In this document: positions 54,034 through 62,065 of the stretch, one piece after another
How positions within the stretch are numbered: the stretch's first letter is position 1
Layout of the letters: each line of letters opens with the position of its first letter
Origin: JAEUIE01 sp047602475
GTDB taxonomy: Bacteria; Planctomycetota; Planctomycetia; Gemmatales; HRBIN36
Direction: 5' to 3'
Assembly (NCBI GenBank): GCA_047602475.1
Contig: JASGHE010000002.1
Location: 1,674,001 to 1,738,000, forward strand
Length of the DNA: 64,000 bases
Translations under genes and position numbers: made by a program
The notes under the pieces: model-generated
The model's input: the letters and a program-made list of their open reading frames with translations, nothing else
Told to the model about the DNA's origin: nothing
The model's database searches: none

Positions 54034-54176
54034 GAGTTGCCCTCACGCTCCGCGTGAGGGGGGGCGGTGATATGGCGTTTGTCAGAGTTTTGTAATTGGC
54101 GGGTAGTCTCCGCATCATCACGCGGAGCGTGATGACTACTATCCAGACCATCACGCGGAGCGTGATGGCAACTATG
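54034..54176. repeat. palindromic element, ATCACGC/GCGTGAT family, composite copy 2
   Basis: Begins AGTTGCCCTCACGCTCCGCG, and ends ATCACGCGGAGCGTGATGGC then AACTAT. Three hairpins (54037-54060, 54115-54139, 54148-54172) share the core CACGCNNNGCGTG. The outer ends AGTTGCC and GGCAACT are inverted. It matches 55858-55984 in plan. Confidence 0.85.
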
Positions 54177-54223
54177 ATCTAATTCCACATTTTCTTCTTG
54201 ATGTACGAAAAGAAGTTATCTAT

Positions 54224-54300
54224 TGTGACATAACAATGTCATTGTGACTTAACTGTGACAAAGTCATTATCTTAATCAAAGTCCAACACCTTCTGAGGAG
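54224..54300 (+). promoter_or_regulatory. candidate promoter and operator of the YTV gene
   Basis: Three TGTGAC words lie at 54224, 54243 and 54254, with inverted TGTCA/TGACA half-sites between (TGACATAACAATGTCA). A possible -35 TTGTGA (54242) and -10 CATTAT (54265) are spaced by 17 bp. GAGGAG at 54295-54300 is a good ribosome site 6 nt before ATG 54307. The region is A+T-rich. Whether a regulator binds is inference. Confidence 0.45.
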
Positions 54301-54306
54301 TTTCGG

Positions 54307-55794
54307 ATGTCTCGTCTTTACGGAGCTGTGCTGGCTCTCGTGGCTGTGGGGATAGTCGCCACTTCGGCACAGGCTAACTGCAAACGGCACTGTGTTTCGG
54401 GCTGCAATGGCAGTGTGCATTGCCAGGGCCAGATCAGTGATGGCTGCGGGCCGGCTGCGCCGCAGTGGGTTGAACGGACGGTGACCTGCTACCGCGCAGA
54501 GACTCGCACTCGAACCGTTCCCGTGACGACGACCCGCCAGGTAGCTACCGTAGTCGATGAGCCTTATACCTGGACCGAAACGATCACCAAGCCTGTGCAG
54601 AAGAGCCGCACCGAAACCTGGTACGAAACCGTGACCAACAAGGTGCCCTACAGCTATTCGGTAAGCGTGCCCTACACCACGCAGGAGAAGCAGACGCTGC
54701 AACGCACCCGGATCGAACCGGTGCAGGTGTCGTACAGCTACAACGTGACGGTTCCCTACACTGCGCAGGAAAAGCAGACTATAGGCCGTGTTCGCACCGA
54801 GATGGTGCAGGTGCCCTACAGCTACAATGTGACCGTGCCTTACACGGCTCAGGAAAAGCAGATCGTCAACCGCTTTCGCACCGATGTGGTGCAGGTGCCT
54901 TACAGTTACATCGTGAGCGTGCCCTACACGGTGCAGGAGAAGCACACGGTGCAACGGGTTCGGACTGATACTGTTCAGGTGCCCTACACCTACACTTGTA
55001 CGGTGCCGGTAACGACGATGGAAACGCGGACGCACAGCTACACGACTTGCGTGCCGACCCAGGTGAACGTCACGGTGATGGTGGCCCGCCACATTCAGGG
55101 CTGCGAGGTTGATCCCTGCACCGGTTGTGTCCGCCCTACCTGCCAGACGGTGTGCGAACCACAGAACATCTGCCGTACGGTATTGCAGCCTGTGACACAG
55201 ACCTGTCAAGTGACCGTTCCCGTGACCCGCTTCACGACCGAGACTCACCAGGCGACCCGCACCGAGTGCCGTTACGTTCCCTACACCGAAGACATCATGG
55301 TGAACGTGACTCGTTTCAACAACGAAACCCGCCAGGCGAACCGCACCGAGTACCGCACAGTTGCCTACACGGAGGAAAAGCTTGTCCCCGTGACGAAGTA
55401 CAACACGGAAACCCGGCAGGCGACCCGCAGCGAATATCGGACGATTCCCTACACCGAAGAGGTGATGGTGCCTGTCACCCGGTTCAATACCGAAACTCGC
55501 CAGGCGACCCGCACCGACTATCGCACGGTTCCTTACACCGAAGACGTAATGGTGAACGTCACCCGCTTCAAGGAAGAGCAGCGTCAGGGTGAACGCACAG
55601 AGTACAAGCAGGTCGCCAGGACTCGTGAGGTGCCTTACACCGATTACGTTTGCGAACAGGTGACAAAGAAGGGCATTCGTCAGGTGACCAAGTGCAACAC
55701 CGTCACCGAAACCAAGAACGTGACCGAAACCTACTGCGAGATGGTGCCCTACACGACGACGGAGAAGGTGTACGTGGGCGGGTGCTGCAAGTAG
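54307..55794 (+). CDS. YTV-repeat, Cys-bracketed cell wall protein
   Basis: A 495-residue exported protein with signal peptide SRLYGAVLALVAVGIVATSA and a cleaved start at NCKRHC. Cysteines cluster at residues ~24-57 (NCKRHCVSGCNGSVHC), ~250-300 and at the end (GGCCK). Two blocks of 28-residue repeats lie between: four of the form VPYSYNVTVPYTAQEKQT... and four of the form VAYTEEKLVPVTKYNTETRQ... The PYT/YTV core and Cys ends match the YTV family, described as structural wall proteins in the planctomycete proteinaceous cell wall. It may form disulfide-linked fibres. ATG 54307 has a strong ribosome site. A companion YTV gene is not in this window. Confidence 0.9.
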   Translation: MSRLYGAVLALVAVGIVATSAQANCKRHCVSGCNGSVHCQGQISDGCGPAAPQWVERTVTCYRAETRTRTVPVTTTRQVATVVDEPYTWTETITKPVQKSRTETWYETVTNKVPYSYSVSVPYTTQEKQTLQRTRIEPVQVSYSYNVTVPYTAQEKQTIGRVRTEMVQVPYSYNVTVPYTAQEKQIVNRFRTDVVQVPYSYIVSVPYTVQEKHTVQRVRTDTVQVPYTYTCTVPVTTMETRTHSYTTCVPTQVNVTVMVARHIQGCEVDPCTGCVRPTCQTVCEPQNICRTVLQPVTQTCQVTVPVTRFTTETHQATRTECRYVPYTEDIMVNVTRFNNETRQANRTEYRTVAYTEEKLVPVTKYNTETRQATRSEYRTIPYTEEVMVPVTRFNTETRQATRTDYRTVPYTEDVMVNVTRFKEEQRQGERTEYKQVARTREVPYTDYVCEQVTKKGIRQVTKCNTVTETKNVTETYCEMVPYTTTEKVYVGGCCK

Positions 55795-55857
55795 GCGTGG
55801 GCTTGAAGAGGAATATAGGGAGAGGCCAGGGAGTGTTCCCTGGCCTCTTGTGTTAAA

Positions 55858-55984
55858 GTTGCCCTCACGCTCGACGTGAGGGGGCCGAGATGTGACGTAT
55901 TACTACGCGATTGTTGATGGCAGCGACTCTCCGCGTCATCACTCGGAGAGTGATGACTACTAACCAGAGCGTGATGGCAACTAT
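55858..55984. repeat. palindromic element, ATCACGC/GCGTGAT family, composite copy 3
   Basis: Begins AGTTGCCCTCACGCTCGACG, contains ATCACTCGGAGAGTGATGAC and ends AGCGTGATGGCAACTAT. It has the plan of 54034-54176. The terminal CTA (55981-55983) is the complement of the TAG stop of topA, so the element supplies the stop codon. Confidence 0.85.
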
Positions 55985-58827
55985 GGAGGTCCAAGCTTCG
56001 CGGCGAGCTCTTCGGAGACCTTGCCCGTGCCTTTGCACTTCGGGTACTTCGTGCAACCTAAGAAGTAGCGGCCACGGAAGGCGCGGAGCTTCATCGGGCC
56101 GCCGCATTCGGGGCAGGGTTCGGTGATCTCCACATCCGGGAGTTCCTTCTTGGGTGGAGGAGGTGGCAGGATGTCCTTCAGCTTCTCCTTCAGGTCTTCA
56201 GGCAACGGTTTGGCGTTGCGGCACTTGGGGTAGGCGGCACAGCCTAAGAACGGACCTCTTGGACCTTTCCTCACGGCCATCGGGCCGCCGCACTTGTCGC
56301 ACATGATGCCGGTGTCGATCGGCTTCATGGGGTTGCCGTTCTTGTCGACATCCTTGGCGTTCTTGCACTTGGGGTAGCCGGTGCAGGCGAGGAACGGGCC
56401 CCGCTTGCCTTCACGCAGGACCATCGGCTTGCCACACTTCTCGCAGACGTGATCGGTCTTGGTCATGGCCGGTACGGGAGTGCCACCCTCGCCAATGTTC
56501 ATCACCATCTTGCATTCGGGGTAACCCGAGCAGGCATAGAACTTGCCGTACTTGCCCATGCGTTCCAGCAGCGGTTTGCCGCAGTCGGTACACTTGTACT
56601 CGGTCTCGACGACGCGCGGGCCGCTCTCGCCCTCACCGGGCTTGATGTACTTGCACTCGGGGTAGTTCGAGCAGCCCGCGAACTTGCCGAGCTTGCTCCA
56701 CTTGATGATGAGCGGGCTGCCACAGGTGGGACACTTCTCGCCGGTCTCGATACCCTTGACCGGTTCCATCGACGCTTCGGCGGTCTTGAGCAATTTGTTG
56801 AACGGCTGATAGAACTCGTCGAGCACATCACGCCATTTGATCTTCGCGTTCTCGATGCCGTCGAGTTCATCTTCCATGTGGCTGGTGAACTTGACATCGA
56901 TGATCTGGGGGAAGTTGGCGACGAGAGCATCGGTGATGACCATGCCAAGTTCGCTGGCATAGAAGCGCCGCTCCTTGAGCTCGACGTAGCCCCGTTCCTG
57001 AATCTTGCTGATGATGGCGGCGTAGGTACTCGGTCGGCCGATGCCTTCCTTTTCGAGGGTCTTCACCAGGCTGGCTTCGTTGAAACGGGCAGGGGGCTGC
57101 GTGAAGTGTTGGGTCGGTACGAGCTCCATCAGCGACAGAGGGTCGTTTTCCTTAAGTGCAGGCAGGATAGCATCTTCCGACTTGCCGGGAGCCAGGACCT
57201 TGCGGTAGCCATCGAACTTGAGAATCTTGCCTTGAGCCTTGAAGATGCCCTTCTTCTGCGCTGCTTCGATCTCAACATTGGTGACGGCAAACACAGCCGG
57301 CGTCATCTGGCTGGCGACGAAGCGGCGGTAGATCAATTCGTAGAGTTTGAACTGTTCCGGGGCGATGATGTTGCGGAGCTTGTCGGGGGTCTGGCTGAGG
57401 TCAGTGGGGCGGACAGCTTCGTGACCTTCCTGGGCCGACTTGCCGGAAGCGTAGGTGTTGGCCGAGGCAGGCAGGTAGGGTTTGCCATAGTGCGACTCGA
57501 TGTGTTCGCGCACCGCTTTGAGCGCATCGTTACCGACACGCACGCTATCAGTACGCATGTAGGTGATGAGTGCGACCGAGCCTTCGCCCTTGATCTCGAC
57601 ACCTTCGTACAACCGCTGGGCAGCCATCATGGTGCGCTTGGCGGTGTAGCGGAGTCGCATCGCCGCCTGCTGTTGCAGGGTGCTGGTGGTGAACGGGGGG
57701 GACGGGCGTTCCTGCCGATCCTTCTGTTCGATCTTGCTGACGCTGACCGGGTGCTGGTTGATAGCATCGACGATAGCCTGAGACGTGGCACCATCGCTGG
57801 CTTCAAACTTCTTACCATCCCACTGATTCAGTTCAGCGGTGAAGGCGCCTTCGGGGAGCTCTTCGACGAGTTCGAGCTTGGGCTCCGTCGCTGACGCTTC
57901 CGGCTCTGAAGTCTCCGATGTTTCGGGATCGGCAATCTCTTCATCATCGTGCTTGCCGACGTTCTTGTTGGCAGCCTCTTCCTTACGCTTGGCCTCGGCT
58001 TCACGGAGCTTCTTGAAGAAGTCGGAGGCGAGCTTGGAGGCAGCATCAACGGGCATGAAGGTGCCGGTGATCTTCCAATACTCTTCGGACTTGAACGCCT
58101 GTATCTCCCGTTCTTTCTCGACGATGAGGCGGACGGCGACCGACTGCACCCGGCCGGCGGTGGCGTGGCGAGTAATCTTCTTCCTTAATAAGGGGGAGAG
58201 CTGGTAGCCCACCACCCGGTCGAGGAAACGGCGGGTTTCCTGGGCACGGACGAGATCCTGATTAATGGCGCGGGGGTTGGCGAACGCCGTCTGCACCGCG
58301 CTCTTGGTGATTTCATTGAACGTAACCCGCTGGACCTGGTCGTCGTCGAGGCCGAGCGATTCCTTCAGGTGCCAGGCGATGGCTTCACCTTCACGATCCG
58401 GATCAGGAGCGAGGTAGACCATCTTCGACTTGGCGGCCATCTTCTTGAGGCCGTTGATGAGGTCGAGGCGGTCGGGCAGGTCTTGATAGGTGGCGGACCA
58501 GCCGTTCTCGATGTCGATGCCGAACTTCTTCATGGGCAGATCGCGGACGTGGCCCTTGCTGGCGGTGACTTCGAAGTCTGGCCCGAGGTATTTGCCGATG
58601 GTCTTGGCCTTGGCGGGGGATTCGACGATGACGAGGTTCTTGCCCGTACCACGTGTCCTCTTGACGGCGGGGGTGGGTTCGCTTGGTGTTTCGACGGCGG
58701 GGTTGGCGGCTTTCTTGGTGACTTTGGTCGCTTTGGTGGACGCAACTTTAGCGGTGGCAGCCTTGGTGGTTGTCTTTTTGGGAGCGGCGGGCTTGGTCGT
58801 TTTGTCGGCGGTCTTGCGGGTAGCCAT
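55981..58827 (-). CDS. topA: DNA topoisomerase I with five C-terminal zinc ribbons
   Basis: Type IA topoisomerase that relaxes negative supercoils. The 948-residue protein begins with a Lys/Thr/Ala-rich tail (1-62), then the Toprim domain (LVIVESPAKAKTIGKYLG), DPDREGEAIAWHL and ETRRFLDRVVGYQLSPLL. The active-site Tyr is in LITYMRTDSVRVG. An acidic insert (KNVGKHDDEEIADPETSETS) is in domain III. Five C4 zinc ribbons end the protein (CPTCGSPLIIKWSKLGKFAG, CTDCGKPLLERMGKYGKFYA, CEKCGKPMVLREGKRGPFLA, CDKCGGPMAVRKGPRGPFLG, CPECGGPMKLRAFRGRYFLG). ATG 58827 is chosen; the longer frame to 59019 runs into hairpin repeats and is rejected. The stop codon lies in a palindromic element. Confidence 0.95.
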   Translation of the reverse strand: MATRKTADKTTKPAAPKKTTTKAATAKVASTKATKVTKKAANPAVETPSEPTPAVKRTRGTGKNLVIVESPAKAKTIGKYLGPDFEVTASKGHVRDLPMKKFGIDIENGWSATYQDLPDRLDLINGLKKMAAKSKMVYLAPDPDREGEAIAWHLKESLGLDDDQVQRVTFNEITKSAVQTAFANPRAINQDLVRAQETRRFLDRVVGYQLSPLLRKKITRHATAGRVQSVAVRLIVEKEREIQAFKSEEYWKITGTFMPVDAASKLASDFFKKLREAEAKRKEEAANKNVGKHDDEEIADPETSETSEPEASATEPKLELVEELPEGAFTAELNQWDGKKFEASDGATSQAIVDAINQHPVSVSKIEQKDRQERPSPPFTTSTLQQQAAMRLRYTAKRTMMAAQRLYEGVEIKGEGSVALITYMRTDSVRVGNDALKAVREHIESHYGKPYLPASANTYASGKSAQEGHEAVRPTDLSQTPDKLRNIIAPEQFKLYELIYRRFVASQMTPAVFAVTNVEIEAAQKKGIFKAQGKILKFDGYRKVLAPGKSEDAILPALKENDPLSLMELVPTQHFTQPPARFNEASLVKTLEKEGIGRPSTYAAIISKIQERGYVELKERRFYASELGMVITDALVANFPQIIDVKFTSHMEDELDGIENAKIKWRDVLDEFYQPFNKLLKTAEASMEPVKGIETGEKCPTCGSPLIIKWSKLGKFAGCSNYPECKYIKPGEGESGPRVVETEYKCTDCGKPLLERMGKYGKFYACSGYPECKMVMNIGEGGTPVPAMTKTDHVCEKCGKPMVLREGKRGPFLACTGYPKCKNAKDVDKNGNPMKPIDTGIMCDKCGGPMAVRKGPRGPFLGCAAYPKCRNAKPLPEDLKEKLKDILPPPPPKKELPDVEITEPCPECGGPMKLRAFRGRYFLGCTKYPKCKGTGKVSEELAAKLGPP

Positions 58828-59282
58828 GGGTGGCCTCGTATTCTTGTCCCCAGTCTCTGACCGGGGGCACAGTGTAGTTCCGGCTCTGCCGGGATGTGTG
58901 TTCTTCGTCGCTGAGGCCAGGCGGAGCCTGGCTTGCAGTGCGTTCCCGACCGGAGGCCGGGAACGAGAAGGCTGGGTGTTTGCAGTGCGTCTCCGGGTCG
59001 GAGACCGGGCACGAGACACGCTTCCTCTTCACCATATAGATAAGGAGGGGAGGCCGTCGCCTCGTCTAAAGGTCATTGGTATAGAAGGCAGTCAAGGGGT
59101 AAGACAAGGGCTTGGCGCGATATCGGGTATTATTACAGCTTGGTGAAAGGTGTTGTTCGACGGCGCAAAGTCCCTACAATTCATACACTTGGGGCGAACT
59201 GCCCATCGATTGAAGCAGAATCCATTTGCTGTGAGGGACACGGCTGTTGGACTGCGTGGTTTTTATTGAGAAGGTGCTGTTT
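58828..59282. repeat. upstream gap between topA and the SurA-like gene: hairpin cluster
   Basis: The first 200 bp hold five short hairpins: CTTGTCCCCAGTCTCTGACC to GGGGGCAC (58843-58870), CCGGCTCTGCCGG (58880), AGGCCAGGCGGAGCCTGGCT (58914), CGTTCCCGACCGGAGGCCGG with GAACG (58941), and GTCTCCGGGTCGGAGACC (58989). They belong to the TCGTCCCCGG family. 59019-59282 shows nothing recognisable. Confidence 0.72.
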
Positions 59283-61901
59283 ATGGCGACGAAGGCCATG
59301 GGTTTCTTCCGCAAGCATCAGAAGTACTTTATGGTGGCACTCACCATCATTGCGATGCTTATCTTTATCGTGGGCGATCCTTTTTCATCCATGGGAAGAG
59401 GAGGACGTGGTAGGGGCATCATCGGCTGGTTCCAAGACCTTTTCGGTGGCGGCGGGGAAAAGGCAGACACCATCTTTAAGGTGGCAGGCAAGCAGTATTC
59501 CTCAGAACAACTCGTGAATTTACAGCAACATCGCCAGTTTGCCCTGGATGTGATGAGCACCATCAGCCAGCAAGGGTACGCCCGTTTCCTCGATAGCCAA
59601 GGGGTTAAAGAGGATGAGATGCGTGACAGGAACAAGCTGCAGCAGAAGATCATGGAACTCAGCAGCAAGGACCCCGGCGTTAGAGACGCAATCACCGAAC
59701 GTGATATGAATCTCCTATCGCAGATACAGCCATCACTGCTGGTTTTCGACATGCTTCAACGCTATGAACCGCCCGATTCGATAGCTGAGTTTCTGTTGAT
59801 GAAGTCCAAGGCGAACGACATGGGCATCACCATAACTGGTGAAAGCATCAAGAATGACCTGGTCAAGCTGGGCATGAACAAGATGAGCGTTGATGAGATC
59901 GCCAAGATCGTCAGAGATGGGGCTCGTGCCCGGGGCCTGTTGGATATTGCTAAGCTGGACAGCGTTTTGAATTTGCTGGCTGACGAAGTGCGTGTGGCCA
60001 TCGCCAAGCAGATCGTCAACGAGGATTACTCCAAGTACGTGGCAGAGGATGCCTATCGCCGAGCTAACATGCGATTTCCTGGCGGAGTCAATCCTCCTCA
60101 GATGACGCCTGCTGACCTTTGGAAAAACTACGTAGACATCAAGACCTCGCTGACCACCGGAATCCTTCCCCTGAAAGTCGAAGACTACCTGTCGCGGGTT
60201 CCCGATCCTACACAGGAGGAAAAGCTGGCGTTCTTCGAAAAGTACAAGAAGGACTATCCGAGCGTCGATTCGGACGTGCCCGGTTTCAAGATTCCGCCTA
60301 AGTATCGCGTCGGTCTGGTCTTTGCTGACATGAAGGAAGGTCAGGCTGCCAACAAGCACTACCGTGCGCAGGTCGATGCCTATGATCGGCTTAATCCATT
60401 CAGCGCCATGGCTGAACTGGCCAGGGACTACAACGCCAAGAGGGATAAGGAGTATCGTTCCAGCCAGCCCTTCACCGAGTTTGCTCTGACGAAGGCCCCC
60501 GGCAGCCCGTGGGTGCGTGTCTACCGCTGGCACGCCCAGCAGGATCAGGCGAGCGTAGCCAATGTTCTGGGTAACTTTGCTCTGGCGATTACCACTGTGG
60601 GCACTTTCTCGCCCGGCAATGCGTTTGCCATGACTTTGAACGGCGAGAAGTCAGAATCGAAGCATCATGAACTGTGGCAAGCAGTCAAGAGCGTGGCTGG
60701 TTCCAACTCATTAGCAGGCATCCTGCAGCCCTTCCTGAGCCAGCACAGCGGCTCGAAGGACGTCTTCACCGATTTCAATACCGTGGCTCCCGCCCTGATT
60801 CAGCAGCGTTATGAAACCCGAAGCAAGGAACTGCTGGCAGCCGACCTGGCTGAGCTGACGACGGCCCTGGCTGACTACAGCAAGAAGTACAACGAATGGC
60901 GAAGCAAGGTGGCCCGCAAGCTGATCGCCGCCAATTCGCCGCCGCCGCTTTTTAACGAAACTACCAAGCAGACGCTGGCCGACTACCTCACCAAGTTCAC
61001 CGCCGCCCGCGGCCTGGCTTACTACGAGACCAAGGACTTGCGTACCAAGGATGACCTCCTGGTGGAGCCGGGTGAACGGCTGCTGAACAACTTCGTCAAG
61101 CCGCTGTATTACGATCAAACTGAACGGGCGACCCCTCGACAGTTAGAAGACTTTGTCCGCTATGTGTTGGTCAAGGATGAAATCAAGGGCGATAAGCCCA
61201 AGCTGTTCGAAGCGGCTAATTCCACCGTGTACGATTCTGCCAGGAAGAACAAGGAATACGTGCTGACCTGGGTGGCTGAAGCCAGCGACCCGCGCACCCC
61301 TGACTTCAAGGATGCGGAGCCTGCGGTGGTGAAGGCCTGGAAGATGGAAAAGGCCCGGCCACTGGTCGAAGAAGAGGCACAGAAGATCATTAAGGACGTG
61401 AACGCTTCCGCTGATAACTTCCGCAAACTCATCGACATGAAGGGTTACGTTCCCGGACAGGTGATTGCCCGCTTTACCGAACCGCCGCTCAGTTCCACCT
61501 CGCCGTTTCCGATGTACAAGTCGGCCCCGATCCCCAAGGTAGTTGACAATCCCCCCGCCGATTTCGTCAAATTGGCGCTGGAGAAGCTCAACAACAAGGG
61601 GGACACGACGGTCATCCCGGACAAGTCGAAGTCGATCTATTACCTTCTCTATCTGTCAAACCGCTCCGAGCCGAAGACCTCCAATCCGCTTGATCTTGAG
61701 ACGTTCCACAGTGAAGTCATTCGTCCTTCGATGATGAAGCAGTTGATGATTGAAGAGATGCCGTTCCGCAGTTACGTCAGCCAGATGGTCAGCAACACTG
61801 ACATGCAGGGGTGGCTTGATTACCTCAAGAACCTCACCGGGCTGACTGTGGAAAAGGCTCAAGAGTATTTGAAGGCGATTGGGAACAGCAGGAACAGATA
61901 G
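59283..61901 (+). CDS. SurA/PpiD-like membrane-anchored chaperone-type protein
   Basis: An 872-residue protein. The N-terminus has basic residues and one membrane helix (FFRKHQKYFMVALTIIAMLI), followed by the outer domain starting FKVAGKQYSSEQLVNLQQHR, which matches the SurA N-terminal/PpiD chaperone region. The rest is helical with several conserved charged stretches (DDLLVEPGERLLNNFVKPLY, DFVKLALEKLNNKGDTTVIP). No clear parvulin PPIase signature is seen, so peptidyl-prolyl isomerase activity is doubtful. ATG 59283 is chosen because it precedes the membrane helix (AAGG upstream). It probably helps fold or transfer exported proteins. A T-rich hairpin terminator follows. Confidence 0.85.
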   Translation: MATKAMGFFRKHQKYFMVALTIIAMLIFIVGDPFSSMGRGGRGRGIIGWFQDLFGGGGEKADTIFKVAGKQYSSEQLVNLQQHRQFALDVMSTISQQGYARFLDSQGVKEDEMRDRNKLQQKIMELSSKDPGVRDAITERDMNLLSQIQPSLLVFDMLQRYEPPDSIAEFLLMKSKANDMGITITGESIKNDLVKLGMNKMSVDEIAKIVRDGARARGLLDIAKLDSVLNLLADEVRVAIAKQIVNEDYSKYVAEDAYRRANMRFPGGVNPPQMTPADLWKNYVDIKTSLTTGILPLKVEDYLSRVPDPTQEEKLAFFEKYKKDYPSVDSDVPGFKIPPKYRVGLVFADMKEGQAANKHYRAQVDAYDRLNPFSAMAELARDYNAKRDKEYRSSQPFTEFALTKAPGSPWVRVYRWHAQQDQASVANVLGNFALAITTVGTFSPGNAFAMTLNGEKSESKHHELWQAVKSVAGSNSLAGILQPFLSQHSGSKDVFTDFNTVAPALIQQRYETRSKELLAADLAELTTALADYSKKYNEWRSKVARKLIAANSPPPLFNETTKQTLADYLTKFTAARGLAYYETKDLRTKDDLLVEPGERLLNNFVKPLYYDQTERATPRQLEDFVRYVLVKDEIKGDKPKLFEAANSTVYDSARKNKEYVLTWVAEASDPRTPDFKDAEPAVVKAWKMEKARPLVEEEAQKIIKDVNASADNFRKLIDMKGYVPGQVIARFTEPPLSSTSPFPMYKSAPIPKVVDNPPADFVKLALEKLNNKGDTTVIPDKSKSIYYLLYLSNRSEPKTSNPLDLETFHSEVIRPSMMKQLMIEEMPFRSYVSQMVSNTDMQGWLDYLKNLTGLTVEKAQEYLKAIGNSRNR

Positions 61902-61926
61902 GGTGTAGTGGTAGTGAAGTGCCTCG

Positions 61927-61957
61927 AGGCCGGAACCGTGGGTTCCGGCCTTTTTTT
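61927..61957 (+). terminator. intrinsic terminator after the SurA-like gene
   Basis: The stem GGCCGGAACC with GGTTCCGGCC and the loop GTG is followed by a run of seven T. It is 26 bp after the stop codon of the plus-strand gene. Confidence 0.88.
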
Positions 61958-61969
61958 GTTAGAATTGTT

Positions 61970-62000
61970 TCTCGTCCCCGGGCTCCGACCGGGGACGAGA
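61970..62000. repeat. TCGTCCCCGG hairpin family, copy at 62 kb
   Basis: TCTCGTCCCCGGGCTCCGAC with CGGGGACGAGA forms a hairpin. It lies between the terminators of two convergent genes. Confidence 0.8.
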
Positions 62001-62005
62001 ACGCG

Positions 62006-62044
62006 AAAAAAAAGAGCCTGCCGGTTCATCCGGCAGGCTCTTTT
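62006..62044 (-). terminator. intrinsic terminator after the OPT gene (works in both directions)
   Basis: AAAGAGCCTGCCGGTTCATC with CCGGCAGGCTCTTTT has a 12-bp stem with A-run and T-run on both sides. On the minus strand it lies 22 bp past the OPT stop codon. Confidence 0.88.
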
Positions 62045-62065
62045 GATTAGTTACTGTCGAGGGTT

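Noticed and set aside
56449..57894. 481-residue frame on the plus strand
   Set aside because: It is antisense to topA; Leu/Ala/Gly/Asp-rich shadow with no motif.
61927..62044. tRNA or small RNA gene between the convergent genes at 62 kb
   Set aside because: The three hairpins are two terminators and one dispersed repeat; no cloverleaf or conserved tRNA T-loop is seen.
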